A stretch of 64,000 bases of DNA from Lichtheimia corymbifera B2541. Lineage: Eukaryota; Mucoromycota; Mucoromycetes; Mucorales; Lichtheimiaceae. Below are positions 31,168 through 43,506 of this stretch, piece after piece (position 1 is the first letter of the stretch; every line of letters begins with the position of its first letter). The notes under the pieces were generated by a model. It saw only the letters and a list, made by a program, of their open reading frames with translations. It was not told where the DNA came from and ran no database searches. The stretch is from contig JNEU01000737.1 in the NCBI GenBank assembly GCA_000697475.1, positions 1 through 64,000 of the forward strand, read 5' to 3'. A program made the translations under genes and the position numbers.

Positions 31168-33980
31168 TTACAAAGATGTCATAAAGTTACCAGGGACAAG
31201 CCCTCTTGCATTGATATTACTATCATTATCACTTTGAACGATTTGAGCATCCCACCATCCATCGCGTTTCTTTTCAAATACTGCCAGAATGTCATTCTTG
31301 GAAAATGTCATCTCGGATTCAATCTATAAAGATGATACTGCTGGATTAGTCTCACACCACAAAACAAAAAACACAGCATCTATAAATTACCTTTGCATCG
31401 TAACTCCATTGTGCCTGCACATATTCAAGGACCGATGCGCGATCATGATTCATTGATGGGTATTTGGCTGGCATGGTATTAAACCGACCATTGGTATTGT
31501 CGATAGGAGATGGCGTATGTTGGTGATTGCTCGGGAAAAATGGGCTCTGCGGTGATGTTTGCCGAGAACGAATTGGCGAACTAGTTGCTGATTTAACTTG
31601 TTCCTTTTTCTGACCACCACGCAAGTTGCTCAACGAAAATCGTGTTCTTTCATCACCATTCTGATCTTGTTTCTTTTTGAGAAAAGGGAACATTGAATAG
31701 TTCTTTTGTTTCTTCTTCTCTTTGCGCTTGTTTTCCTCAGAATCCTCAAAATTAATTGATGGTGTGCTCGTGTTGACGATCGAAATCCTTTTTTCTAACT
31801 CGGCTGTCGGTTGCAATTGCTGTGGCGGTGGTGCATTTGATGGTACGTGTGGTATATATGAAACGTCGGCATAAGGTTGCTGTTCAGGTATAACAATGCG
31901 AGGTGTTCCTGCTTGGCTCATCCTGTGGTCACTCTTATCACCATGAGCGTACGCACCATAAGACAATCGATGCTGTGCCTATTCATGGATGTCAACGAAC
32001 AAGATACTCACATTGTCGTGGCAAGATCCTCCTACTTACCTTTGGAATATCAGCATTGTTGTTGTTATTATCCATGGGTGCAGTTTTCTCTGCAGGTAGT
32101 GATGGCAACGCCTTTTGCAATAACTTCTCTTTGAATATTTGAGGCGGATCAGGCGTTTCTTTGCTGAGAGTTTTCTCATTGGATAATTCTGTATCTGATG
32201 GCGGTGGTGGCTCTTTTGTTGGTGATGGTTCAAGTGGTGAGACAACATCGTGAGTTGGTGTAGGTTCAGCTGTTGTTGGAGCTTCTTCTTTTCCGGGTGG
32301 TGATATAGTCGCAGGTGTAGCTATTTTGGTGGAGGATCGTTTGGGTGGCGGTGATGAAGCATCGTTGTTCTCAGCCTAATTATAAGCATTAGTTAGTGCA
32401 AGAAATATATAGAGATGAAAAGAGATCGTACCGTGGTTCGAATTGAAGGAAGCTTGTTTAATTGATCATTGACCGAGCGCAGTTCTTCATCCTCAACAGG
32501 AATGTTGATTTCACGAATCGTCCGCGGCATCATTTGGATTGTCGGCTTCGGCTTATCTTCCGTCTCCTCGAAGCTGGTATACTTGGGTGTCTCTAATGGA
32601 ATGAATTGAGTGATATAGTTCACCCCCCAAAAGTGAAGCTATGCTCTGACCTGGTATACTCATGCCTGTTCCCTTGATCCGTATAAACGCTTCGATATCA
32701 GCCAGAGAATCTAGGTTGTCGTATGCCGCACGAATGCGATCGCAAGACTAAAAGAATACCATAAGTCATTGAACACTGTATAACTCTGAATTCCTTTACC
32801 TGATCATCGGTGGTGTACACGTTCGATATCATATTGGCATAGCTAGTGTAATGGCGTTAGCAATGAAATCGGTATCCTTGCCAAACCAACTTACGAATTC
32901 AATGTTCCTCCAAGGTATTTATGCTTCCTTTCTTCGAGCTCCTGAAATACATCACACGACGTTCGCCATTCTTCCACCCAACTCTTGGTTATGGATTCGA
33001 GAATTCCCAGCGAAAGCTTGTATTCTTGTTCTATACCATTTCTCAGCATCCCGACAATAAACATCTATCATGCAACATACCCACTGACGTCGCTTTTTGC
33101 TTCATCTATGAAATCCAATGATCAATATTGAATATATACATCCCCTTGCATATTCTTTGTTACCTGTATCATCTCCTCACAATCAGGATCGACACCATGC
33201 TTTTTCATCTCTTCCAAATTGGCACATACTGACAAGTAATTGTTGCGAGCCTAAATGATAATACCCATTGAGCCATGATACATATCAAACGAATTCCTTT
33301 ATGCTTACCCGTTTCACATTATCCATGTGCATATAACGCAGATTTTGGATCTTGTCGATCTCAGCCATTGTCTAAGGTACACACGTTAAGTCAAATGTAT
33401 CGCCATCGGTAATAGACCATTACTTACTGCTTTCCGCACTGCCTTTTGATCTTTGATGAAACCAGCCAGAGGTACCTCCAATAGATGATGGATTTGCTGA
33501 GCAAGGTCGATATGTGCACGTGCTGTGGCCTCAGTGGCGGTAGGTACGCTTTCCAGTAATTCTCCAAATGTGCTATCTGCACCTTCGCCATCCAACAATT
33601 GTATCTGCGAAAGCTTCAAGAGACGCTCCCCATATTCTTGTTCAATTTGTGCTCTGCAAGAAGGAACCGTGCACAGCGGTTGATAAGTAATTCACGTATC
33701 CTTAACATATCGGTACTCTATATCACACTCACCTCTTTTCAAAGACTTTTAACATAGTCTCACAGGTTCTCTTTGATTTAAGTAGTCGATCGAGGATAAT
33801 ATCGAGTGCTGTGTTGTCATTTGACTAGAAAGAATAAAGATATATGGCGATTAGTGAAAACGAACGTTTATTCAAGTGGTAACGGTTTACCCAAAAGTGA
33901 TCGCTTATGCGTAAATGGTCGTTTGTATGCGATCCTGATAATGGCATGGCGTTGTAAGGTAAAAGTGGAGGAACTGCCAT
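31168..33980 (-). CDS. F-BAR and SH3 domain protein, Cdc15/Imp2/Hof1 family
   Basis: These proteins bend membrane and tether the actomyosin ring to the plasma membrane in cytokinesis. Thirteen exons (33980-33891, 33824-33733, 33653-33428, 33371-33309, 33250-33164, 33104-33080, 33030-32895, 32842-32800, 32747-32651, 32592-32432, 32375-32040, 31978-31391, 31323-31168) join in frame to 699 residues. The F-BAR domain (about residues 25-285) shows FEKRAQIEQEYGERLLKLSQ and WVEEWRTSCDVFQELEERK. A long disordered Pro/Ser/Lys-rich linker follows, and an SH3 domain (about 640-699) with the ALYDY-like QAQWSYDAK, DGWWDAQI and GLVPGNFM ends the protein. The start is chosen by the family pattern FW before the first F-BAR helix. 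Exon 6 (25 nt) and the 49-nt intron after it are the least certain joins. Confidence 0.88.
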
Positions 33981-35314
33981 TTGTATTGAGAATGGGTGTG
34001 GGGTGTGGAGGTGTGGAGAGAGAAGGGGGAATAAGCACAAGTGGAACGTCGAATGGCAGAAAAAGACAATGCCGATGCCTTGGCTCGCTCGGTGGTTCAA
34101 ACATACCAAATGTTGTATCCAGACTCTTCCCCCCCACCCTGTGTTTGGCCTCATGTTACTTTCCAATGCAGAATTTGTTAGGCTGAAGCATTGCTGTGGT
34201 ACCTGAAAGGTGGGAAACAATTATAGATGATGGCTTGGGTGCATTGTAGTAATGCATCATTTGGTTTCAATATCTGTCACAGGCTGGTGTGCTCACTTTT
34301 CGTGGTGATGCTTTTTTGCATGTGTAATCAGAGGAGAAGAGCGAAGTATAAGAAGAAACGGGCTTAGTGGCAATGATACGTTACACCTGTATTGTTCATT
34401 ATTCTCTTCAGAGCTTTAGCCACGTTTTGGATCATATATTACTGCTATGACCTAAGCAAGCATTTCATTCAGTGATTGATTCTTCTCGGTGGTATTGTTA
34501 CAGGAGAGCTCTTATTCATTGTGTTTGATACGTGATTTCCTCCTGCAGTATCATCATTAAAAATTGTGTCTTCTTTGTCTTGGTTTATATTTGGCAACAC
34601 AACCATCATCATGATCTATATTAAAGCTCATCTTTCCTGTGTATGGATGTTTGTGTCTTGAAGTTTCCTTGGATGAGAAAGGTGCTTATTGGTCATGAGA
34701 AAAACGTCAATGGCTGAATGATACAGAAATGCATTTGGCAACGCTCATCACTGACAACAACAGCCACATTGACTTGCCATTCGGAGGCAGCACAACCATT
34801 AAAGCAGAAAGAAGACATCCCAGCGCAGATCTCGGTATACTCGTTCCTTACCACGAGGTACAACATTATCTTTTCTTCCTAAATACCGCAGCTTTTTTCT
34901 GTGAATCATGCATCATATATTTAAAGGGGGAGTGGTGGCGGTCCACAAGCTGGAATGCCCAGCCAGCTGACCTGATCAAAGATTGCCCACATGGATGGAA
35001 GGATCCATCATCAACCCGGTTGCCTGGGTAGTCAACAGTTGCTATTATTGAGGCATTTCTGATCACGTTCTCATGCCATCGTTCAATGGACAAATGTATA
35101 AACACCCTTCTGCATGATGTAACACTTGCATATTATATGCGATCGAAAAAGGAGCATTGGTCGGTAAAGCATGAGTCAAATCACTGTTGAGATTTGAGCA
35201 AAAGAACTGTATCTGCTCCAATTTACTCCTTTCTTTCTACTGCCATACGTTACGTATATTTTTCGTCGAGCTTTTAAAAAGAACAAGAAGACATTACAAG
35301 CATCCGCCCACAGT
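33981..35314. other. Intergenic region between F-BAR gene and first transporter
   Basis: 1.3 kb without a supported gene. A 100-codon ORF at 34729-35031 has no recognisable domain and lacks splice context. The two flanking genes are divergent, so both promoters lie here. Confidence 0.55.
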
Positions 35315-36932
35315 ATGTCGTCGTCGGAAAAAGCTCTGGCCGATGATAAGGATATATCCGCAAGTCATAGTAGTATTATAAGCGACTACCCAAGCGCATG
35401 TATGTCATTATGTACCCATGAAGGGTATTATCCGTCAATTGCGTCGATTATGTTCTTGCAACATCGAACCAATAAGTAACCTGTTTCAACAGCTATATCT
35501 CCATGTGATCGTAGTAGCACTATCCAGCAGCGCGAGAAGCAAAACGAGCAAGAAGGGGAATATGAAGGGTCGCATAGCCGTGGATGGCTGACAGTGTTGG
35601 GGTCGTTCCTAATCATCTTTTGTTTGGCCAGTATAAATTCAAACTGGGGGGTTTTTGAAGTCCTGTGAGTACCATTATAACATGCCTTCACTCATCCACA
35701 TATACCGACATACCATGTTTATGACCGATGCTAAATAGGTACCTCGAGGTATACCCAGAAGTTGATCCATCCATTCAAGGGTTCACAGGTCCATTGGCTT
35801 CTGGTGTGAGCTTTTTGATGGGTCCCATCTCCGTTGGCTTTATACAATGGGCTCAGAGTTATCGATGGCCATGCATAATAGCAACACTTATCTGCCCGAT
35901 TAGTTTGATCCTTGCAAGCTTTTCAACCCAATTTTATCATGTTATGCTAAGCCAAGCAATCCTCTTCAATATCGGTAGCGGCTTTGTATACCTGATTGCA
36001 TCAGTACTTCCAGCACAATGGTTCTCGCAAAAGCGTGCACTTGCTTCTAGCTGTGCAGCAAGTGGTGCCTGTATTGGACCACTAGTTATGGCACCAATAA
36101 TACAAGCAATGCTTGATTCATCCCTTGGTTATCGTAATACTCTTCGTGTCTTGGGTGCGATCATCTTTGTTTTGCTTGCTATATCCACAGTGCTTATACG
36201 ACCCGTTAGCTCTGATATCAAACGTAATCCAAATTGGTACAAGCTTATCGATCCTGAACTTGCTACCATTCGGTATATTCTTTTGACAATAGGCATCGTT
36301 CTCACGTGTCTAGCATTCTATCCTTCATATATGCTCGTTCCAGTGTATGCCAAGCATATCGGAGCAAGTGCAACGCTGGGATCAGGGCTGGTCTCGGTTA
36401 TGTTTGCTACGAATGCTATATCGCGAATCGGGATAGGGTATGTAGCTGATCGCCTTGGGATCATGAACACACTCTTTGCAACTACGTTGCTATGCGGTAG
36501 GTACTATATTGCAACGAGCAATATGATATCACTTTTACAATGATTACAACATGCGCTAATATCAAAGGCCTATATTATGTAGGTATATGCAACATGGTAG
36601 TCTGGCAATTGTCATATGAGGTCGGCGTCTATGTTCTTTATTGCATATTTTTTGGAATCACTGGTGGAGTCTTTTTCGGGCTGATTCCATCCTGTGTTGC
36701 TCAAGTGGCCAATCCTCAGCTGATACAAAAAGGCGTGAGCTTAATTTATCTTCTCGCACCTATTGGGATCTTTCCAAGTGGGTTGATTGCTGGTGCTCTT
36801 TTCAGTCATTATTCATGGACAGTCGCAATCCAATTCATGGGATCCATATTTGTGCTAGCAAGCATTGCAATTCTTATTGTGCGATTGCTGGTCAGTAACA
36901 AACCTCCTCCCAAAAGCGCATTATCAAAATAA
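35315..36932 (+). CDS. MFS transporter, monocarboxylate-transporter-like (copy 1)
   Basis: Four exons (35315-35399, 35493-35664, 35739-36496, 36583-36932) give 454 residues with about 12 membrane spans after a ~55-residue cytosolic N-terminus. The helix-1 region GWLTVLGSFLIIF ... NSNWGVFEV and the loop motif RIGIGYVADRLG are typical of fungal MCT-like (MCH) carriers, which move monocarboxylates, riboflavin or related solutes. The substrate here is unknown. The last intron (36497-36582) contains what looks like a frame break in the raw ORFs. Splicing it out restores LLCGICNMVVWQLSYEVG, so the gene is probably intact. A near twin lies at 39492-41102. Confidence 0.88.
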
Positions 36933-37139
36933 AAGCTACTTCTAATGTAATAACTACTTACTGGCGCCTTTAAGGCTGGTCACTTCGCTCGTAAACCTTT
37001 GTAGTTTCTCGTTGGATGGCTTAACATTACCTATGAATATGGTTACACGTTTATGCAACCCGATTACAACTCTGTGATATTCGTCTTCACAGGACCTTGC
37101 AATGCTTGCCATCCATGGTGATTACCTCTGCAATAAGCT

Positions 37140-38135
37140 GCACGCCCTGTGCGTGCGTAGTATCTCCTACATTTGGACGCTCCCATTTTTATTCTCACAA
37201 TGAAGCCTGAGGATTTTAAATGAATGGAGTTGATCAGCATGTCGCAGCCCACGGCCTGACCAAGTCTCACGATGTAGGTGGACAACGGCGGGGGTGTGCA
37301 CTATGTACCCTACTTGCGTTCGCCCGTCCGTTGTCTCTCTTATATTTGGGCCGCCCGATTCATTGAAACATCATAATGAAGCCTGCGCCTCTTAAATGAA
37401 TGGAGGTGATCGGCATGTCCCAGCGAACCTGCTTACCAAGTTTCAGGTTCGAAAAGGGCAATCCCAAGTTGATACATACTACTTCGATAAATCATAAATC
37501 CGGCGCTTACCCGATTTCCGACCATCCATAGTAAACCCCACATTATACCCTCCCATTCAAAATTTTCAAATAAAGCATGGGTTCTTTATTAAATCAAAGT
37601 TGATCAGCATGACCAAGAGCATCTTGTGTTAAAGTTTCAGGTTTAAGAGAGGCAATCATGGTCATGGATTAATTAACAGTGTGCATGAATCTGTCGGACT
37701 CAGTGCCTGACCTATTTAGTTTCCACTTCTTCCGCTCTCAGCCTCTTCCCTTTCCCTCCTCCCATTCTCAACTGTTGCCCCATTCAACTACAACTACAAC
37801 CTGCGAACGATTGTCCTGCTTCAACCCATCATGTCAATGCTGCAACGGTCTTGATCCGATTGTCTTTAACTAAATGGGCAAGTTCATGGCGTGTGCACCA
37901 CACTACAGCAGCCGCGTTTCTTTACAGTCCACCTTCTCTGTACAATCCTCAACCCCCCATCAGATGTAACAACATTCATTATAGCAGTTGACTTTAGCAA
38001 AGTCTTTATTCCATTGTCTCAAGCTACTCGCAGCAACTCGTCTTCCAGCTATTTCACATTAACAGCAGATAGCAATTGTATAAGAGCGGCTTTATTTACG
38101 TATGGCAACTTGGTTGAATACTTAATGTGAATGGA
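37140..38135. repeat. Dispersed complex repeat, copy A
   Basis: This stretch matches 61470-62625 along most of its length with scattered changes, including a shared GTTGATCAGCATG core, the CTACAACTACAACCTGCGAA segment and the TATTTACGT end. Inside it, a ~90-bp unit (AATGAAG..., GATCAGCATG, GACCAAGTTTCAGG) recurs about three times (near 37195, 37375, 37565) at ~180-190-bp spacing. No ORF is supported. It does not resemble the Ty3 element. Confidence 0.75.
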
Positions 38136-39491
38136 TATGGATCTGGATATTGATTTGGTATGTACACGGATGGAAGGAACTGGATATATACAACGCGTGG
38201 AAAAGGAGCTTTTGTTCTTACGTATCTATTGTCATCTTGACCATGGTGCTATCATCCTGAATGATCGCTGCATCCAATTGCCGTAGTTTACATGCTATTC
38301 CTTGGCAGCTGCTATCATCATCCTTGCACAAGCTCTCAACCATATACAACCACCATCACCCAACTGCATATACCGTGACACGCCATAGATATAATTCGCC
38401 ATCACGCATTCAAGTGCCACCTCACCTTCACCCATTCACCTTTGCACAATACATGTTCGAAGGATAGAAACTTCTCAAATCGATGTATTCCCCCATTGGA
38501 GTAATTCGTTGTATCTCTCGATCTACCTCACTTGTGAATGATGTCGGATTAAAGGGTTACTGCAGTGAATACGGGATTGCGCTGTTCAACCATTTTAAGC
38601 GTCTATTGTGTGCGAGACCTTTCATTCTTCCTGAGTTGGATCTCGTCTTGTGTGGAAACTTTATGCATTGTATTATAGAAGAGAAGGGTATGATTGATTC
38701 ATTGTGTCTTGAACAATTGATTCATTGCGTCTTGAACAAAGACTGCACTCAGTAACATTAACCACCGTGATTAGACTTGAACGTCAGGGGTAACTACGAC
38801 TTCGACACTGATATTCGCTTTCCAGAGTTATGATTGAACCAACGACCAGGCGTCAAAATCATGCATATAGCCATTGTATACTCCAGTAGCATACATAAGG
38901 ATAAAAATAAAAAGGTGTTGTCATTTGGATTTATGGTGTGGGTGAACTGGCACGTCCAAACGTTGTAGTTGTGAAATATATGACCCGGAACGATCTACCT
39001 GCAATCTTTACGCAGGCAGTCTTAATTGAGTCAACTGAATCTTCGAGATCGATGTAAGCGATCAAACGCAGAAGCTCTCGCGTCCACGGCTCTCTTGGTC
39101 ACATATGCGATATCTCGGTGATGAGAGAAACACGCGTAGTGGCTGGTTGTTCGGGGTTAAATACGGTGAGATGGAAACAATTTCCATATTTGGATGTGCA
39201 GGTTTCCATGACAATGATGACGTTCCCCAATCGAGATCCATCACATCCGAGCCCAGGATTATCGTGGATTCATTGCATGCCAACCATGTGTCATAAAAGA
39301 GGTCATACAGGTTCATTCCAAAGAACAAACATATAAATACACTCTCAATATCAGCATGCAACACATGCATGCACCTTGCATAATGTTCGCTAAAACCTAC
39401 ATCATACCGTAGGAGAAAAAAGGAGATTCCAGTGCTTCAATTTGCCCATTTTCTTTCTGTCACCACATATCCTTTCCTCCTCAAGAAATTG
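38136..39491. other. Intergenic region before second transporter copy
   Basis: No supported gene. Short ORFs (for example 38483-38755) lack domains. The last ~100 bp are weakly similar to the sequence before copy 1, so the duplication probably extends a little upstream. Confidence 0.5.
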
Positions 39492-41102
39492 ATGCAGACA
39501 AGCAAGAAGATATTACAAACAGCATCCACCAATAGTTTGTCATTGTCGGCCAACAACGAGAAAATGTCCCCAGGTCATAACCGTATTATGTGCAAGTATC
39601 CAAGGACATGTATTATATTCCTACCTTCACACCCATCCATCATTTCAATTAAACGAGTTTATATATAACATCGAGTCTGATTCAATAGCTATATCATCGG
39701 ATGAGCACAGTATCCAGTACCATCAAGAAAAAGAGGAACGAGGAGAATATGAAGGATGGCGTAGCCGTGGATGGTTGACAGTGCTAGGGTCATTCCTGAT
39801 TATCTTTTCTTTGGCCGGCATAAATTCAAACTGGGGAGTTTTTGAAGTCCTGTTGGTATATCCTTTCACTCATCCATAGATATATCATGTTAACGACCGA
39901 TCCTAAATAGGTACCTCGAGGCATATCCAGAAGTTGATCCATCCATTCAAGGGTTCACAGGTCCATTGGCTTCTGGTACGAGCTTTTTGATGGGTCCCAT
40001 CTCCGTTGGCTTTATACAATGGGCTCAGAGTTATCGATGGCCATGCATAATAGCGACTTTTATATGCCCGATTAGTTTGATCCTTGCAAGCTTTTCAACC
40101 CAATTTTATCATGTTATGCTAAGCCAAGCAATCCTCTTCAATATCGGTGGCGGTTTTGTATACCTGATTGCATCAGTACTTCCAGCACAATGGTTCTCAC
40201 GAAACCGAGGACTTGCAAGTTGCGCTGCAGCAAGTGGTGCCTGTATTGGCCCACTAGTCATGGCACCAATAATACAAGCGATGATTGATTCACCCCTTGG
40301 TTATCGCAATACTCTTCGCGTCTTCGGTGTGATCGTCTTTGTTTTGCTTGCTATATCCACAGTGCTTATACGACCCGTTAGCTCTGATATCAAACATAAT
40401 CCAAATTGGTACAAGCTTATCGATCCTGAACTTGCTACCATTCGGTATATTCTTTTGACAATAGGCATCGTTCTCACGTGTCTAGCATTCTATCCTTCTT
40501 TTATGCTCGTTCCAGTGTACGCTCAACATATCGGTGCAAGTGCAACGTTGGGATCAGGATTGACCTCTATTATGTTTGCTACAAATGCTATATCGCGAAT
40601 TGGAATAGGGTATGTAGCTGATCGCCTTGGGGTCATGAACACACTTTTTACAACAACATTTTTATGCGGTAGGTACTATATTGCAACGAGCAATATGATA
40701 TCTTTTACAATGATTACAACATGCGCTAATATCAAAGGCCTATATTATGTAGGTATATGCAACATGGTAGTCTGGCAATTGTCATATGAGGTCGGCGTCT
40801 ATGTTCTTTATTGCATATTTTTTGGAATCACTGGTGGAGTCTTTTTCGGGCTGATTCCATCCTGTGTTGCTCAAGTGGCCAATCCTCAGCTGATACAAAA
40901 AGGCGTGAGCTTAATTTATCTTCTCGCACCTATTGGGATCTTTCCAAGTGGGTTGATTGCTGGTGCTCTTTTCAGTCATTATTCATGGACAGTCGCAATC
41001 CAATTCATGGGATCCATATTTGTGCTAGCAAGCATTGCAATTCTTATTGTGCGATTGCTGGTCAGCAACAAACCTCCTCCCAAAAGCGCATTATCAAAAT
41101 AA
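39492..41102 (+). CDS. MFS transporter, monocarboxylate-transporter-like (copy 2, start and splice sites altered)
   Basis: This is a tandem duplicate of the gene at 35315 with the same exon plan: about 39492-39609, 39690-39852, 39911-40676 and 40763-41102, coordinates good to a base or two. The codon aligned with the copy 1 ATG is TTG here. The nearest in-frame ATG is at 39492, about 16 codons further upstream. Its first donor is GTATTA instead of GTATGT and its second is GTTGGT instead of GTGAGT, both weaker. Exons 3 and 4 remain fully open, with RIGIGYVADRLG and all transmembrane segments. The last intron and exon are almost identical to copy 1. The gene may still be expressed, or may be at an early stage of decay. 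Confidence 0.6.
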
Positions 41103-41488
41103 AAGCTAGACAATGAACCATAAACGTGGTATGTACCGGATGTAATTTTATTCTGATGATGAAAGGGTTTCATTGCTACAACTACTATGGCCTTACTCGA
41201 ACACGGCTGATCCTCCTCGATTCGGATGCACGGCATATCACTAAGCTGAGGATGTCTCCTTGGCAACCACCTACTATCGCTTGTGGTATCCTTGTCGACT
41301 CTGGATAATATGCGTGAACAAACCGAAGATATTGACTTTTTGGTGTCTGCTGCTCACTGATTAAACTTGTAACTGCGTTATGTGGATGGTCGGCAGCTGG
41401 GAATCAGCAAGACAATCTCGTGACGGCTCCGCAAAGAAAAATCCACCTTGTCCCGAAAATAAGCAAGTGTGCATCTATCGATCGAACA
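41103..41488. other. Intergenic, upstream of RPB6
   Basis: 386 bp. Similarity to the copy 1 flank ends about 8 bp after the transporter stop. No supported ORF; it holds the RPB6 promoter. Confidence 0.5.
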
Positions 41489-42117
41489 ATGTCAGACCAC
41501 GAGGAGAACGATTTCGACTACGGGTGAGTAGCCATTGACCCATCGTCAACACTGATAGACTTGTACTCATTGATTTCTATCTGTTGTAGCAATGATGGAT
41601 ATGAGCCTGTAAGCCTTTTTGTTCGTGGTACCAAGGGAATGGGTCGATGCTCACCTTGTTGATCTATGATAGGAGATGTACGACGATGTGATGGAACAAG
41701 ATATGGTGGATGAGAACCAGGAGCAAGAGCAACAAGAAGCCATTGCCATTCTCGAAGATGCCATGCAACAAAACGGTGCTATCAACGCTGCAGCTGATGC
41801 TACTGAGAGCAAAGAAAAGACCACCACTCCCTATATGACAAAATATGAGCGAGCACGTGTATTAGGAACCCGCGCATTGCAGATCAGGTATGGATACAAG
41901 GTGTGGTTGGATATGGATATGGATATAGAGTGTGTTAAATGAGCGGTTTCTTTTTAGCTTGAACGCACCAGTGATGGTTGAGCTTGATGGCGAATCGGAT
42001 CCTCTCGTTATTGCTATGAAAGAGCTCAAGGAAAAGAAGATTCCCCTTATTGTACGGCGGTTTTTGCCTGATGATACATACGAAGATTGGCACGTCAATG
42101 AATTGATTACAGAGTAG
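41489..42117 (+). CDS. RPB6: RPB6 (RPABC2), shared subunit of RNA polymerases I, II and III
   Basis: RPB6 is a small essential subunit that helps hold the polymerase clamp. Exons 41489-41523, 41590-41608 (only 19 nt), 41673-41887 and 41958-42117 give 142 residues, the usual length. The acidic N-terminus ([18 protein letters not shown]) precedes the conserved core: [21 protein letters not shown], then [35 protein letters not shown] and the EDWHVNELI end. The third exon has two possible acceptors three bases apart (GATAG|GAG|ATG), differing by one Glu. Confidence 0.96.
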
Positions 42118-42494
42118 AAAGACAAAAGCATCCCATGTTCATACTACATCTCACACACACACTACACACGCACACACACGCATATTATCCCCATTTCTCA
42201 CTTTTGTTAATTCTATTAGTGTGCTCTGTATCCCATCCTCAAATATATAAAAAAGTTGTTTATCATGTATTACTTATGGTTTGTTTACCTTTTTGTCAGT
42301 GTAGCTTATTAGGTTGATGATAAGAGAGATACATCGTGTGAGTTTGCAAGAGCTTCAGAGCAGGGCAATAAGCTAGCTTGTACAGTGGTCAGGTGAAACA
42401 CTCATTTTCGCATTAAAGTACTTTTTCTCCCACAACCCCCATTCTACCTCTCTTTTTCCTCAATTCACACACTTTTATATTATCAAACGATAAA
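42118..42494. other. Intergenic with CA microsatellite
   Basis: 377 bp with a (CA)n tract at about 42152-42182. No gene is seen. The 3' part, with pyrimidine-rich sequence and TTTTATATTA just before the ATG, is the likely promoter of the next gene. Confidence 0.5.
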
Positions 42495-42846
42495 ATGACG
42501 TCTATGAAGCATCATGTTACTATTGAAAGTGTTGAAGATGAAGGAGAGAAACGATTTCAAGATGTACCTTCTTCTCGTAGTCAGTGTATCAACCTTGCTG
42601 AGATGATGAACGGTTATGACTTTGAAGGCGAAGCACCATCCGATCGTATGACGAGCTGGGTGAGTAAATCGCCAAAGAATGAGGATAAACTAATACTCAT
42701 GCCATCTGTGCACGTTTCAGCGAGAAGTGGATGCCCTTGAAGAACGCGCTCGTCAAGAAAGAACAAGTACTGGAACCGAAGAACGTGAGCACGCGACTCA
42801 AATGGCACGGATGGTGGACGCTTATCATCAAAAGCGTCGATTGTAA
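42495..42846 (+). CDS. Small hypothetical acidic/charged protein
   Basis: Two exons (42495-42659, 42721-42846) with clean GTGAGT and TTTCAG signals give 96 residues. I do not recognise the family. The N-terminal half is acidic, with an EMMNGYDFEGEAPSDRMTSW segment that looks conserved. The C-terminal half, from REVDALEERARQER to MARMVDAYHQKRRL, is strongly charged and likely a coiled coil. No signal peptide or membrane span is seen. The preserved intron and frame make a real gene likely. It might be a small assembly or scaffold subunit, but I cannot say of what. Confidence 0.65.
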
Positions 42847-43506
42847 CATAGCATCATGGCCGTTATTGGCTACTGGCTTGTAGTTTGTATACTCGTAAAA
42901 GAATATGAATTTGCCTTTGCGGATCATTACTTTGAGGATAATGATGATGTCAACATACCATAGGATTGGCGGTAATATTGGGGCGGTGAAAACGGGTGAT
43001 ATCATACTGCAAACATGTAAACGAGTGAGTTGTGTCTATATAACTAGGCAGCATCATCATGACGATGAGCTCAAATACTATGCACATCTTTCAATTGCGG
43101 AGAGGATGGATATGGAGTTAGGCGTGGGAAGAAAGGGCATAAAAGTGAATGCACATCGATCTTGGATATACGCGAACGACGCCTAAGTAATATAGCTGCC
43201 ATTCGATTCACACATCCAGTTGGGGAGCATATTATAGCAGAAAGATATACCATTATTCATAATCCAACCTCCTCCAAGCGCATATAAATAAGTGTCAAAT
43301 GTTTTAATAGTGTCAGCATGGATCTTGAATGTGTAAGGGCAGAATACATAGCTAGTTGGGTTGGGGGTATTATGGCATCATCATGCGTGTAACTAAAGTA
43401 AAAAGATGTGCCACCCGATCCGTAAAAGTCAAGGTTTCACTATTCTCCTTTCTTTTCTCTTTGTCCCACTTTCTTTGCTTTTCAACTTGTATACCCAATC
43501 TCGACG
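42847..43506. other. Intergenic region
   Basis: 660 bp with short ORFs only and no domain. The final ~70 bp are CT-rich and likely the 5' UTR of the next gene. Confidence 0.5.

Noticed and set aside
34729..35031. 100-codon ORF upstream of the first transporter
   Set aside because: No domain and no splice context, in a promoter-sized intergenic region.
36540..36932. Apparent frame break splitting transporter copy 1 into two ORFs
   Set aside because: The break lies inside an intron with GTAGGT donor and TGTAG acceptor; splicing restores one frame.
37000..39400. Possible tRNA or other structured RNA gene between the transporter copies
   Set aside because: I looked for B-box-like GGTTCGAATCC sequences and acceptor pairing and found none convincing here or elsewhere in the window.
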